Numbered from the stretch's first letter, positions 24,815 to 34,624 are shown. The stretch: DNA of 64,000 nucleotides from Pedobacter sp. MC2016-14 (GCF_020991475.1 NZ_JAJMPA010000001.1:2356001-2420000), one strand, 5' to 3'. The notes: a model not told the origin generated them from the letters alone. Numbers and translations are program-made.

Positions 24815-24949
24815 AGTTATATTTTAACTTGGTGACTGATTGTAAAGATGAGGGTTGTGATGGGAATATGTAGGGGCTATTTACGACAAAAACAGGGTGT
24901 ATTTGTGCGGCCATATTTGAAAAGCAGTAGAAATGATGGGAATGACATT

Positions 24950-24980
24950 ACAGTCAGATCATCACTTCTGATCTGACTGT
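24950..24980. terminator. Perfect hairpin downstream of MetE-like gene
   Basis: ACAGTCAGATCA (24950-24961) and TGATCTGACTGT (24969-24980) are perfect 12-base arms with a 7-base loop. It lies 20 bases after the stop of the MetE-like gene (- strand). There is no T run on either side, so it is a structural 3' end or a weak terminator. Confidence 0.55.
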
Positions 24981-24999
24981 ATAACAACTAATGCGCTTT

Positions 25000-25989
25000 T
25001 TATAACAATTTAGTAGCCTCAACCAGGCGTTTCAATTTTGCATGGGTAATGTCAATCGGTACGTGACCAAATCCGCATTCACTTGTCAATATTAACCGTT
25101 CGGCAGGAAAATATTCCAGGGCTGGTTTTAAGCGTTCGCGTATTTCTTCCACAGATTCCAACTCGTCACTGCGCTGGTCTATCACACCAATGGCAAGGTC
25201 GCCTTTAAAATCCCATAGATCAAATAGTTCCAGCATATTGTAGCTTAAAGTACAATGTTCAAGTAAAAGTTCATCAACAGGCACCCTTTTAAAAGCTTCC
25301 ACGATGTCTGTATATTTAGTAAAGTAAACCCTTTTTCGCCTTGGGTTACCACCACACACATGTAATCCTATACGTACATTTTTAGGTAGCTCCTCAATCA
25401 GTTCGGCCAGAATGCCGGCAGCCCATAGGCTTTCCTCTGGCGATTCTGTCCACATAGGTTCATCAAACTGTACATGTCGGCAGCCAAGCGCTATTGCTTC
25501 GGCAATCTCCTCTCTTAAAACATTTGCCCAGGCACGACACAACGACTGCGCATCAGGATAGAGATCTTTGCGCTCGTTTACACTAAAACGATAAAGTACA
25601 TGTGGGCCGGTAACGGTTAGTTTCACTTCTACATTTGCAGGGGCTGCATCACGTGCTATTTTCCAGTTTTGGGCAAGGTCAAAGCGTGGGTTCCTGAGTT
25701 CTGCGATTACCCTTGGGCATTCTATTCCAAAACCAGCCGTACCAAAAGTAACCTGTGGCATATCTTCAAATGTGATCCCATCTATGCGTTTTTGGTAATA
25801 ATAATACATGTTTTCCCGGTACCCTTCACCATCGGTAATGGTATCCAGACCAAGGCTGGCCTGGTCTTTTACTGCCCAGTCAATGTAATGATCTACTTCA
25901 TCTCTGCTCATAACTGGTCTTTTCATGGTATCTTGTAGTTTTTCCGGACGTGGGTAACTGCCGACTACGGTATTTCGAAATGCTGACAT
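25000..25989 (-). CDS. Core-MetE-like cobalamin-independent methyltransferase
   Basis: A 329-residue protein equivalent to the C-terminal, zinc-binding half of MetE. The zinc ligands are visible: GLHVCGG supplies His and Cys, and TSECGFGH supplies the second Cys. The substrate-binding VQFDEPMW block is present. The N-terminal half of classical MetE, which helps bind folate, is missing. Short forms like this transfer methyl groups to homocysteine from donors other than, or in addition to, methyl-folates, or handle other thiols. It starts 23 bases after the epimerase gene on the same strand, so the two probably form an operon. Confidence 0.85.
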   Translation of the reverse strand: MSAFRNTVVGSYPRPEKLQDTMKRPVMSRDEVDHYIDWAVKDQASLGLDTITDGEGYRENMYYYYQKRIDGITFEDMPQVTFGTAGFGIECPRVIAELRNPRFDLAQNWKIARDAAPANVEVKLTVTGPHVLYRFSVNERKDLYPDAQSLCRAWANVLREEIAEAIALGCRHVQFDEPMWTESPEESLWAAGILAELIEELPKNVRIGLHVCGGNPRRKRVYFTKYTDIVEAFKRVPVDELLLEHCTLSYNMLELFDLWDFKGDLAIGVIDQRSDELESVEEIRERLKPALEYFPAERLILTSECGFGHVPIDITHAKLKRLVEATKLL

Positions 25990-26011
25990 ATCTTGTTTTT
26001 TATAAAATATT

Positions 26012-27025
26012 TTAAATGGTTACCTGTAGCGCCCTGTTTCGGGCTTCCTTAATTTGTGCCTTCAGCCCATCCTTCAGTGATCGTGGCACAAAGCCAATTT
26101 CATGTTCCAGGCGGGAACTGTCACATCTATCAACCAAGGAGGTACGGGGAACGCGCTCATCAAATTCATATTTGGCATCAGGAACAATGCTTTTTACCGT
26201 CTGCATCAGTTCCTCGGCGGTAACAGAATGTCCTCCGTTGTTATAAGAAAAGTGATTAAGTTGTGGCTTTAATGCAAGGCGTACAAATTGCTCCGCTACA
26301 TCGTCTACATAAATCCAGCAGTCTCTGGAGTTTTTAGAAAATGGCAGTTTCACCTCTTTACCCAATGCCGGGTTGGTGGCAAATTCGCATGCCCAGAGCA
26401 CCGATCCCCTCATGCGTCCATCTCCATATACAATTGGCGGACGCATACAGGCAATGCTAACCCCTTTCGTTTTGATGTATTTTTGGGCGGTATATTCATT
26501 GAGCATTTTCATTACGCCATACGTGTAAAAATGCTCTTCAAGAGAGCAAAAATCCTCTTCCTTAACCGCATAGTTTTCATCACCATATACGCTATGGTTA
26601 GCTCCATATATTGTTTCGCTGCTGGCAAAGACAAGACGTGACAGCCTATGTTCTACTGCCATGTCAAACATATTGATCATGCCCAATATGTTAACCGAAG
26701 CACCGCGCTGCTGATTGGCTTCTACTTCGGCACTCATCAGATAAGCCAGGTGAATGACGTGGGTAATATCCGTGTGGTCAAAAAAAACCTGGTTTACAGC
26801 TTCTTTATCTGATACGTCAAGATTGATAAATGAGGTTTGTGCTATTTGTTCCTCTAGTTCGGTACGTTTAGCAGGATCATTATCATATTTCAGGAGCGCA
26901 ATTTGTTTCGCCCAGGCTATATTCAAGCTCAAATCGGCCACCACTACCGGTATTTTACGTTCCCATAAGTTAACTACTATACGTGCACCAATAAAGCCAG
27001 TGCCTCCAGTCACTAAAAATTTCAT
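26012..27025 (-). CDS. NAD-dependent epimerase/dehydratase (extended SDR)
   Basis: A 337-residue extended short-chain dehydrogenase/reductase. The Rossmann motif GGTGFIGA is at residues 7-14, and the catalytic Tyr and Lys are in TYGVMK with an upstream FASSETIYG block. Substrates are usually nucleotide sugars, but the family also acts on other hydroxy or keto compounds. The ATG at 27025 directly precedes KFLVTGGTGFIG; an earlier in-frame codon at 27085 would add 20 residues without sense. Operon with the MetE-like gene downstream; this pairing is not explained by known methionine metabolism. Confidence 0.85.
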   Translation of the reverse strand: MKFLVTGGTGFIGARIVVNLWERKIPVVVADLSLNIAWAKQIALLKYDNDPAKRTELEEQIAQTSFINLDVSDKEAVNQVFFDHTDITHVIHLAYLMSAEVEANQQRGASVNILGMINMFDMAVEHRLSRLVFASSETIYGANHSVYGDENYAVKEEDFCSLEEHFYTYGVMKMLNEYTAQKYIKTKGVSIACMRPPIVYGDGRMRGSVLWACEFATNPALGKEVKLPFSKNSRDCWIYVDDVAEQFVRLALKPQLNHFSYNNGGHSVTAEELMQTVKSIVPDAKYEFDERVPRTSLVDRCDSSRLEHEIGFVPRSLKDGLKAQIKEARNRALQVTI

Positions 27026-27232
27026 AACTAACGTCTTTGTTTTTAAGTTCTGGTGCAAAGGTAAGTTTGTAGAATATACAACCATAATAAAGCTAAAAAT
27101 CAGTTAAAACGACTGATTTTATGGTTTTATAAAGTTTATTTGGCTGTTTTTATAAAATTTTTATAGCCTTAACAGGAAATTATTCCGGGCTATAAGGCAG
27201 GAAGCTTCAGCACGGTCATTGTAAAATTCCTT

Positions 27233-27240
27233 TATCTTTG
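27233..27240 (+). promoter_or_regulatory. Bacteroidota -7 box of ABC-F gene
   Basis: TATCTTTG matches TAnnTTTG. Its last three bases would be the TTG codon of a longer reading frame, so translation must start downstream, supporting the GTG at 27265. Confidence 0.6.
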
Positions 27241-27264
27241 TGGCTTAATCTAATACTCCTTTTT

Positions 27265-28899
27265 GTGTTTAATGTAAATAATATCTCCGTTTCCTTTGGT
27301 GGAACTACCTTGTTTAGTGATGTAACGTTTTCTATTAATGAAAATGATAAAATAGCCCTGATGGGTAAAAATGGTGCTGGAAAGTCTACTATTTTAAAAA
27401 TAATTGCTGGTGCAACGAAGCCTACTTCCGGAAGCGTAACCGGGCCAAAGGAGGCGGTAATTGCTTATTTACCACAGCATTTGCTTACTCAGGATAATGT
27501 TACTGTTTTTGAAGAAACCTCCAAGGCTTTTCAGGAGATGCAGCATATGCAAAAGGAGCTTGACGAATTGAATGAGCAGTTGACCATTAGAACCGATTAT
27601 GAAAGCGACGATTACATGAAATTAATTGAGCGTGTATCGGAATTGAGTGAACAGTTTTATTCGGTAGAGGAGGTTAACTACGATGCAGAGGTTGAAAAAG
27701 TATTAAAAGGCCTGGGTTTTGAGCGTAAAGATTTTAACCGTCAAACCTCAGAGTTTTCTGGTGGATGGCGTATGCGGATTGAATTGGCTAAGATTTTATT
27801 AAAAAAGCCTGATCTGATTTTGCTGGATGAGCCAACCAATCACATGGATATTGAAAGTATCCAATGGTTAGAAGATTTCCTGATCAACTCGGCGAAAGCA
27901 GTAATGGTCATCTCGCACGATAGGGCCTTTGTAGATAACATCACCAACCGAACCATTGAGGTTACCATGGGCAGAATTTATGATTATAAGGCAAAATATA
28001 GTCATTACCTGCAATTGCGTGCCGATCGTCGTGTACACCAGCTAAAAGCTTATGAAGAACAGCAGCGCTTTATTGCCGATAACCAAGAGTTTATAGATCG
28101 TTTTAGAGGTACCTACTCCAAAACATTACAGGTGCAATCACGTGTTAAAATGCTGGAGAAACTTGAAGTCATTGAAATTGATGAAGTAGATACTTCGGCA
28201 TTGCGACTTAAATTTCCACCATCACCACGTTCGGGTCAGTATCCGGTGATGGTAGAGGAGCTGACTAAGGCTTATGGTGACCATGTGGTATTTGAAAAAG
28301 CATCCATGGTGATTGAAAGAGGAGAAAAGGTAGCTTTTGTAGGTAAAAACGGTGAAGGTAAATCAACCATGATCAAAGCCATAATGGGCGAGATTGACGT
28401 TGAAGGAGGTATGAAAGTAGGTCACAATGCTAAAATTGGCTACTTTGCGCAAAATCAGGCAGCACTACTTGATGAAAACCTAACGGTATTTGAAACCATT
28501 GATCAAATTCCCCTGAGTGATGGATCTATAAAGATTAAAGATCTTTTGGGTGCTTTTATGTTTAGTGGTGACGATACCACTAAAAAGGTAAAGGTACTTT
28601 CCGGGGGTGAAAAAACACGTTTGGCTATGATTAAGCTTTTATTGGAGCCAGTGAATGTGTTGATCCTGGATGAGCCAACCAATCACCTGGATATGAAAAC
28701 TAAAGACATTATTAAAGAGGCTTTGCAGGATTTTGACGGCACCTTGATCTTGGTTTCGCACGATCGGGATTTCCTGGACGGTTTGGCTCATAAGGTATTT
28801 GAATTTGGGAACAAACGCGTGCGGGAGCATTTTGAAGACATTAAGGGCTTCCTGGCCTACAAAAAAATGAATAGTTTAAAAGATATAGAAGCCTCTTAA
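27265..28899 (+). CDS. ABC-F family ATPase (ribosome-associated)
   Basis: A 544-residue soluble protein with two ABC domains and no membrane helices. Walker A motifs are GKNGAGKS and GKNGEGKS, signature motifs SGGWRMRIELA and LSGGEKTRLA, and both Walker B motifs end LLDEPTNH / ILDEPTNH. The interdomain linker is rich in charged residues (YLQLRADRRVHQLKAYEEQQ). ABC-F proteins bind the ribosomal E site to rescue stalled translation or confer resistance to ribosome-targeting antibiotics. Housekeeping EttA/Uup-like or resistance type cannot be separated by eye. GTG 27265 is chosen because the promoter box lies at 27233-27240. Confidence 0.92.
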   Translation: MFNVNNISVSFGGTTLFSDVTFSINENDKIALMGKNGAGKSTILKIIAGATKPTSGSVTGPKEAVIAYLPQHLLTQDNVTVFEETSKAFQEMQHMQKELDELNEQLTIRTDYESDDYMKLIERVSELSEQFYSVEEVNYDAEVEKVLKGLGFERKDFNRQTSEFSGGWRMRIELAKILLKKPDLILLDEPTNHMDIESIQWLEDFLINSAKAVMVISHDRAFVDNITNRTIEVTMGRIYDYKAKYSHYLQLRADRRVHQLKAYEEQQRFIADNQEFIDRFRGTYSKTLQVQSRVKMLEKLEVIEIDEVDTSALRLKFPPSPRSGQYPVMVEELTKAYGDHVVFEKASMVIERGEKVAFVGKNGEGKSTMIKAIMGEIDVEGGMKVGHNAKIGYFAQNQAALLDENLTVFETIDQIPLSDGSIKIKDLLGAFMFSGDDTTKKVKVLSGGEKTRLAMIKLLLEPVNVLILDEPTNHLDMKTKDIIKEALQDFDGTLILVSHDRDFLDGLAHKVFEFGNKRVREHFEDIKGFLAYKKMNSLKDIEAS

Positions 28900-28921
28900 C
28901 CATCTGGTAACATGGAAGTAT

Positions 28922-28929
28922 TAAATTTG
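28922..28929 (+). promoter_or_regulatory. Bacteroidota -7 box of phospholipase gene
   Basis: TAAATTTG matches TAnnTTTG exactly, 33 bases before the ATG at 28963. No clear -33 element. Confidence 0.4.
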
Positions 28930-28962
28930 TGTTTATAGATTTATGCTTCCACTGCAATTACC

Positions 28963-31452
28963 ATGACTAAAGATACCCGAAGAGAATTTATAAAGAAAGC
29001 AGGCTTATTGACCGGAGCCGCAGGATTGTTTTCAATGCTGCCTGAATCCATTCAAAAGGCTTTGGCTATTGATGCTGAAAAGGGATCAACCTATCTGGAT
29101 GCAGAGCATGTTGTTTTTTTAATGCAGGAAAACCGCTCTTTTGATCACTGCTACGGAACACTTCAAGGGGTAAGGGGTTTTGATGACCCCAGGGCGATGC
29201 GCTTACCAAACCAAAATAAGGTTTGGATGCAAACCAATAAAGCCGGGGAGACACATATTCCATTTAATCTTAACATTAAGGAATCTAATGCTACCTGGAT
29301 GCAATCTTTGCCACATTCATGGGAAAATCAGGTTGATGCAAGAAATGGTGGCGATATGGATAATTGGCTGGAAAGCAAAAAATCTGGGAATCCGGATTAT
29401 GCCAGTATGCCCCTAACAATGGGTTTTTACGATAGGAAAGATATTCCCTTTTATTATGCTTTGGCTGATGCCTTTACAGTTTGTGATCAGCATTTCTGCT
29501 CTGCACTAACCGGAACCAGTGCAAACAGGTCTTATTTTTGGAGCGGTACAATTCGCGAAGAACAGCATAAAGATGCACAGGCCCTGGTGTTTAATGATGA
29601 GATCAATTTTAAGGATTTAACCTGGAAAACTTTTCCCGAGAGATTGGAAGAGATTGGGGTTTCCTGGAAAATCTATCAAAATGAACTGAGTATAGATGTA
29701 GGCTTTGATGCTGAACACGATGATTGGTTGAGCAACTTTACCGATAACAATCTTGAATTTCACAAGCAATATAATGTAAGGCTGCACAAAGCCCATTTAG
29801 CTTTTTTGGCCAGGCATGAAGAAAGGCTTACAAAAGAACTTGAGCGGTTAAAGGCTCTGCCTGAAACAGCAGAACAGCAGGTTGAACTGAAAGAAAAAGC
29901 ACAGCAGCTGCAAAAAGTAATTCAAGAACGTAGGGAATGGAATCAGGAAAGATTTGATAAGTTAAGTGAATTTGAGAAGCATATTCACAATAATGCATTT
30001 GTTACCAATACAGGTGATCCTCATTACCATCAACTGGAATACCTCAATTATCAGGAAAACGGCATTGACAGAGCGGTAGCTGTGCCCAAAGGGGATGTAT
30101 TGTTCCAATTTAGAAAAGACGTACAAGAGGGAAAATTACCCATGGTTTCCTGGTTGGCTGCTGCTGGTAATTTTTCAGATCACCCACATTCTCCATGGTA
30201 TGGTGCCTGGTATGTTTCGGAGGTATTGGATATTCTGACTAAGAATCCTGAGGTTTGGAAGAAAACGATTTTCATTTTGACGTATGATGAAAACGATGGA
30301 TATTTTGATCATGTTGCGCCTTTCGTACCTCCTCATTCAGATCGTCCGGAGACAGGGAAATGTTCGCCTGGGCTAGATACTAACGTAGAATTTGTAACTA
30401 AAGAGGATGAGATAAACAGAGGCAGGCAAAATGACTTAAGAAGAGAGAGCCCCATCGGACTTGGTTTTAGGGTTCCGATGGTAATGGTTTCGCCCTGGAG
30501 TAAGGGTGGATGGGTAAATTCTGAAGTTTTTGATCACACTTCCTGTCTGCAATTTTTGGAGACATTTATCCAGAAGAAAAGTGCTAAAACAATAAAGGAA
30601 AGTAATATTAGTGATTGGCGGAGGACAGTATGTGGGGATCTTACCTCGGTTTTTAGGCCCTATAATGGCGAGAAGGTTAAGTTTCCTACATCAATAGTGA
30701 GAGATGACTTGATCGCCAGTATTCATCAGGCAAAGTTTAAAGCCTATCCCCGTAATTATAAGGCGCTGACTGAAAATGAAATACGCGAGATGAATAAAAA
30801 TACCTTTTCAATGAATCGCTTTCCGCGTCAGGAAAAGGGGCAGCGTCCATCCTGTGCTTTACCTTATGTATTTAAGGTAGATGGATATTTAGATCCAAAA
30901 CAAGATAATTTTGTGATCTCTATGGCTTCTAAAGGGGTAGGGGCGCCATTTACCGTGTCTTCTTATACCGAAAATGAATCTGCTGATACACCTGATAAAA
31001 CTGTTCGTAACCGTTATTTTGCTGTAAAGGGAAACGATGAAATTGTTTATCAATGGCCTTTAAATTCAGTGGAAAATGGTCAGTATCATTTGGTTTTAAA
31101 TGGCCCCAATGGCTTTTGCCGAAAGTTTAAGGGGAATGCTAATGATCCGTCTTTACGCATACATGTTCATTACACATCAGAAGGAGATCTTATCCTGCAA
31201 ATAAAAAATACAAGTGCCCAGCATGATTACAAAATCTTTATCCGGGACAAAGGCTACGGCAATTTTGAGAAAGAACTAACAGTAAGGGCTACTCATGACG
31301 TTAAGGAAAAGCTAAATTTAGGTAAGAGCCAAAACTGGTATGATTTTGATATTGTGGTTGATGGCGCTATAGGCTTCGTGCGGGATTTTGCAGGCCGGGT
31401 AGAAAATGGCAGGCATGGATTTACCGATCCTCAAATAGGCGCTGGTTTTTGA
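28963..31452 (+). CDS. Tat-exported phosphocholine-specific phospholipase C
   Basis: An 829-residue phosphoesterase. The N-terminus has a twin-arginine signal (TRREFIKKAGLL), so it is exported folded. The catalytic domain opens with FLMQENRSFDHCYGTLQGVRG, the metal/nucleophile region of the acid-phosphatase-like PLC family, and includes FILTYDENDGYFDHVAPF. Two C-terminal beta domains of the DUF756 type follow (from about residue 640). It hydrolyses phosphatidylcholine or sphingomyelin head groups in characterised relatives. The TonB receptor gene 121 bases downstream may take up a released product, which is inference. Confidence 0.92.
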   Translation: MTKDTRREFIKKAGLLTGAAGLFSMLPESIQKALAIDAEKGSTYLDAEHVVFLMQENRSFDHCYGTLQGVRGFDDPRAMRLPNQNKVWMQTNKAGETHIPFNLNIKESNATWMQSLPHSWENQVDARNGGDMDNWLESKKSGNPDYASMPLTMGFYDRKDIPFYYALADAFTVCDQHFCSALTGTSANRSYFWSGTIREEQHKDAQALVFNDEINFKDLTWKTFPERLEEIGVSWKIYQNELSIDVGFDAEHDDWLSNFTDNNLEFHKQYNVRLHKAHLAFLARHEERLTKELERLKALPETAEQQVELKEKAQQLQKVIQERREWNQERFDKLSEFEKHIHNNAFVTNTGDPHYHQLEYLNYQENGIDRAVAVPKGDVLFQFRKDVQEGKLPMVSWLAAAGNFSDHPHSPWYGAWYVSEVLDILTKNPEVWKKTIFILTYDENDGYFDHVAPFVPPHSDRPETGKCSPGLDTNVEFVTKEDEINRGRQNDLRRESPIGLGFRVPMVMVSPWSKGGWVNSEVFDHTSCLQFLETFIQKKSAKTIKESNISDWRRTVCGDLTSVFRPYNGEKVKFPTSIVRDDLIASIHQAKFKAYPRNYKALTENEIREMNKNTFSMNRFPRQEKGQRPSCALPYVFKVDGYLDPKQDNFVISMASKGVGAPFTVSSYTENESADTPDKTVRNRYFAVKGNDEIVYQWPLNSVENGQYHLVLNGPNGFCRKFKGNANDPSLRIHVHYTSEGDLILQIKNTSAQHDYKIFIRDKGYGNFEKELTVRATHDVKEKLNLGKSQNWYDFDIVVDGAIGFVRDFAGRVENGRHGFTDPQIGAGF

Positions 31453-31487
31453 TTGAAAATAGCTAGTTTTAGCTGATTTGATTCTAA

Positions 31488-31548
31488 ATGAAACCATCAT
31501 GATCTTTCAAATCACACAGTGGAATACTTAAGATCATGATGGCTTCAT
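31488..31548. repeat. Long inverted repeat between phospholipase and TonB receptor genes
   Basis: ATGAAACCATCATGATCTT (31488-31506) pairs with 31530-31548 at 18 of 19 positions (13 contiguous: CCATCATGATCTT), around a 23-base loop. There is no T run after it. It lies 36 bases past the phospholipase stop and 26 bases before the receptor start. It may act as a terminator, an mRNA-stability stem or a two-half-site operator. Confidence 0.6.
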
Positions 31549-31573
31549 CACAAATAGAAACGAATTAAAACAG

Positions 31574-33643
31574 ATGAAAAAACTGATACTTCCAATTTTA
31601 TTAATATTGTGCATTTTGTGGATACAGGATGTTAAGGCACAAAGTATAAAAGCAAGACTTGCTGATTCAATAGTAGCCTTAAAAGAGATCAAAATAAACG
31701 GCTATTTATACGAACAACGTTTATGGCAAACACCAGCCTCTGTAGTGACACTAAGTAAGGAAAATATAGCGCTTCAAAGCAATAGCTCATTGGTTTCGGC
31801 AATGAATACCATTTCTGGTGTACGTATGGAAGAGCGTTCTCCAGGGAGTTATCGTTTGTCCATCCGTGGCAGTTTGGTGCGTTCTCCTTATGGCGTGCGG
31901 AACATTAAGATTTATTATAACGATTTTGCGCTCACAGATGCAGGAGGCAATACTTATCTGAATGCGCTTAATGTAAATGATATAGACGGGGTAGAGGTGT
32001 TAAAAGGACCGGATGGAAGCCTGTTTGGTGCCAACTCTGGTGGTGTGGTATTGCTTAAATCTAATACAGACCGCGCCTCTTCTGCAGGTGCTAAGTTGTA
32101 CGGTGGTTCTTTTGGTTTGTTTGGAGAGGCAGCTCATTATAATCAAACATCTGGTAAGCATTTCTTTAGTATGAAACAATCTTATCAAAAATCTGATGGT
32201 TACCGGCAAAATACCAATAACCACAGAATGTTTTTGCAGGTTTCGGATAGTTGGAATTACAAACCGGACAAGTCATTAGAAATAAATGCTTTTTATAGCA
32301 ACCTGGCTTACGGTACACCTGGAGCACTTTCCCAAACGCAATATGATGCAGATCCTAAAATGGCCAGATTGGCTACTGCAACATTACCTGGGGCTTTAGC
32401 GCAAAAAGCGGGGATTGATTCAAAAATGTTATTTGGAGGGATCAAGCATAAAATGAATTTATCAACATACCTATCGCACAGCTTTACAGCCTGGGGCAGT
32501 AATGTAGATTTTAAGAATCCAGCCATCAGTAATTTTGAAAACAGGAATGAAAATAACCTGGGTATGAGAACGTTTTTTACTTTACAAAATAAAAGGCTGC
32601 CAGAAGGTTTACAACTTTCATTAGATGTGGGTTTTGAAGGACAAAGATTGATTTCAGACATTTATAACTACGATAATAACGGTGGTGTGCCGGGTAATCT
32701 TCAGGCATATAGTAATATATTAAGCTATCAGTATTTTGAATTTGTTCGTGGAAAAATGAACTTGAACAATCGCCTGGTTTTTGAAGCTGCTGTTTCCAGT
32801 AACAATAGCGGTTACCATTTTAGAAATGACGCAAAAGTTAAAACTGATTTCCATCCGGTTTGGATGCCACATTTTGGTTTTAACTATGAAATATCAAAAC
32901 CAGTATCGTTTAGGGCCACGGTAAGTAAAGGGTATTCTACACCTACCACCGCCGAGGTACGCCCAGCTAATAACCTGGTGTATACCAATCTGCAACCTGA
33001 ACAAGGTTGGAACACTGAAGCGGGCTTCCGCATCACTGCATTAAAAGGAAAATTGACTTTAGATGCTTCTGTTTACCAGTATGCGTTAAATAAAGGTGTT
33101 GTTTCTCAGGTAGATCAGACTGGTAATTTCTTTTTTGTGAATTCAGGGAGAATAAAACAAAAAGGCATTGAAGCTGCTGCCAGCTGGTTGTTGATACCTG
33201 AAAAGGATACTTCATCCTTGATTAAAAGCCTGGAATGGAATAGTATTTACACTTATGCTTATTTTCATTATGATGAATATTTGGTAAACAACATCTCGTA
33301 TTCAGGAAATAGGGTAGCCGGTGTACCAAGAAGTGTGCTGGTCAACAATCTGCACGCTGACTTTAGCAAGGGATTATATCTCTTTTTGCAGCACAATTAT
33401 ACTTCGGGTATTGCGCTTAATGATGCCAATAGCGTATTTGCTAAGCCTTACCATCTGTTATCCGCAAAAGTGGGAACCCGTTATTTTTCAAAAAAACCGT
33501 ACTTGCCAGAGCTTTACATTGCCGCAGATAACCTGCTGAACCAGAAATATAGCCTTGGAAACGATTTAAATGCCCTTGGTGCCCGCTATTTTAACGCTGC
33601 GCCCGCCATTAATTTTATGGCCGGATTGGTATGGAACTGGTAA
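31574..33643 (+). CDS. TonB-dependent outer-membrane receptor
   Basis: A 689-residue receptor of the FecA/siderophore class rather than SusC (no carboxypeptidase-like N-terminal domain). Signal peptide at residues 1-23 (ILCILWIQDVKAQ). The plug domain follows (TPASVVTLSKENIA, GVRMEERSPGSYRLSIRG, NDIDGVEVLKGPDGSLFG), and the rest is a beta-barrel ending in MAGLVWNW with a terminal aromatic residue, the usual insertion signal. Ligand unknown. It is probably a metal chelate or small organic. It follows the phospholipase on the same strand, separated by the inverted repeat. Confidence 0.9.
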   Translation: MKKLILPILLILCILWIQDVKAQSIKARLADSIVALKEIKINGYLYEQRLWQTPASVVTLSKENIALQSNSSLVSAMNTISGVRMEERSPGSYRLSIRGSLVRSPYGVRNIKIYYNDFALTDAGGNTYLNALNVNDIDGVEVLKGPDGSLFGANSGGVVLLKSNTDRASSAGAKLYGGSFGLFGEAAHYNQTSGKHFFSMKQSYQKSDGYRQNTNNHRMFLQVSDSWNYKPDKSLEINAFYSNLAYGTPGALSQTQYDADPKMARLATATLPGALAQKAGIDSKMLFGGIKHKMNLSTYLSHSFTAWGSNVDFKNPAISNFENRNENNLGMRTFFTLQNKRLPEGLQLSLDVGFEGQRLISDIYNYDNNGGVPGNLQAYSNILSYQYFEFVRGKMNLNNRLVFEAAVSSNNSGYHFRNDAKVKTDFHPVWMPHFGFNYEISKPVSFRATVSKGYSTPTTAEVRPANNLVYTNLQPEQGWNTEAGFRITALKGKLTLDASVYQYALNKGVVSQVDQTGNFFFVNSGRIKQKGIEAAASWLLIPEKDTSSLIKSLEWNSIYTYAYFHYDEYLVNNISYSGNRVAGVPRSVLVNNLHADFSKGLYLFLQHNYTSGIALNDANSVFAKPYHLLSAKVGTRYFSKKPYLPELYIAADNLLNQKYSLGNDLNALGARYFNAAPAINFMAGLVWNW

Positions 33644-33666
33644 TCTGAAAGGTTCCCTGATGGTTT

Positions 33667-34524
33667 TTAAACCAGTGTATTCAAATTGGATTCAATATGG
33701 GTTCTGGCCATTTTTTGGAACTCTTCAGGGGTCTGCCCGGTTTGTTTCTTAAAAAACCTGCTAAAATACGGGCGGTCGCTAAAGCCTAAATCAAAAGCAA
33801 TTTCTTTGATGGTTACCTCGCTATGGATGATCTTACGTTTCGCTTCCAGAATAATTCTGTCGTGGATAATTTGCGTTCCGGTCTTGTCCAGTTTTTCTTT
33901 TAAGATCTGGTTTAGTCTTTTAGAACTGATGCCCAGTTTGCCGGCATAAAAATCGATATTGGTTGTTGTGTAAAAATTACTTTCAATGAGCATTAGAAAT
34001 TCATAAACCCTTTTTTGGTGAACATCATGCCCTGTAAATTCAAGCTCTTTAACCGATATGAGTTTAAGCAAAAGCACCTTTAGCAATGCTTTCATCATCT
34101 CATAATTATTTTCTTTTGAATATTCAATAACCATGATCTGGTAAATCTCACTGAGTTCTTTGGCAGATACTTCATCTAATCTTAAGCAAGAAAATTCACC
34201 CTGAACATTGAAAATCCTAAAGAGATCAAGAAGGAAATCTTTATCTTCTTCTTCCAGCATAGAACGTTTAAATGAAATCAGTTCTCCGTTTTTTCCAGCT
34301 TTGTTCAGTTGATGCACGCGGTAGGGGGGAATCAAGTATACCCAGTCACCCTTAATCCGAAATGCAGGATCTGAAATTCCATGGAGCGGATCTTCATTTT
34401 TGAGCCATACAATTTCAAAAAAATCCTTTCTGCCAGGATCATTCAAATAACTTGGAGGGCAGTTGTTCAGGTTTCTAATATAGAGTACTGCCTTTTCAAG
34501 TCCTAAAGTAGGTTCATTGTTCAT
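33667..34524 (-). CDS. AraC-family transcriptional regulator
   Basis: A 285-residue regulator. The N-terminal half is a cupin-like sensor region (PPYRVHQLNKAGKNGELISF). The C-terminal 100 residues hold the paired helix-turn-helix (YAGKLGISSKRLNQILKE and TIKEIAFDLGFSDRPYFSRF, then KKQTGQTPEEFQ). Bacteroidota members usually regulate a nearby gene; candidates are the divergent anion-transporter gene 100 bases away and the convergent TonB receptor. The effector is unknown. Confidence 0.9.
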   Translation of the reverse strand: MNNEPTLGLEKAVLYIRNLNNCPPSYLNDPGRKDFFEIVWLKNEDPLHGISDPAFRIKGDWVYLIPPYRVHQLNKAGKNGELISFKRSMLEEEDKDFLLDLFRIFNVQGEFSCLRLDEVSAKELSEIYQIMVIEYSKENNYEMMKALLKVLLLKLISVKELEFTGHDVHQKRVYEFLMLIESNFYTTTNIDFYAGKLGISSKRLNQILKEKLDKTGTQIIHDRIILEAKRKIIHSEVTIKEIAFDLGFSDRPYFSRFFKKQTGQTPEEFQKMARTHIESNLNTLV

Positions 34525-34588
34525 AATGCAAAGATAAGCCCTTTATCCGGGAAATTAGATTTAAGAAAAGACGATCGGTTTTTTCTTA

Positions 34589-34596
34589 TACATTTG
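34589..34596 (+). promoter_or_regulatory. Bacteroidota -7 box of anion-transporter gene
   Basis: TACATTTG matches TAnnTTTG exactly, 28 bases before the ATG at 34625, within the intergenic region shared with the divergent AraC gene. Confidence 0.55.
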
Positions 34597-34624
34597 TACT
34601 ACGGAAATGGTGTCCTTCCGATTT

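Noticed and set aside
27238..27264. TTG at 27238 as start of the ABC-F gene
   Set aside because: It lies inside the TAnnTTTG promoter box, so it would be at or upstream of the transcription start; GTG 27265 fits the family N-terminus.
34525..34624. Fluoride (crcB) riboswitch upstream of the CLC gene
   Set aside because: No conserved crcB-motif segments can be recognised, and the region is short and largely promoter.
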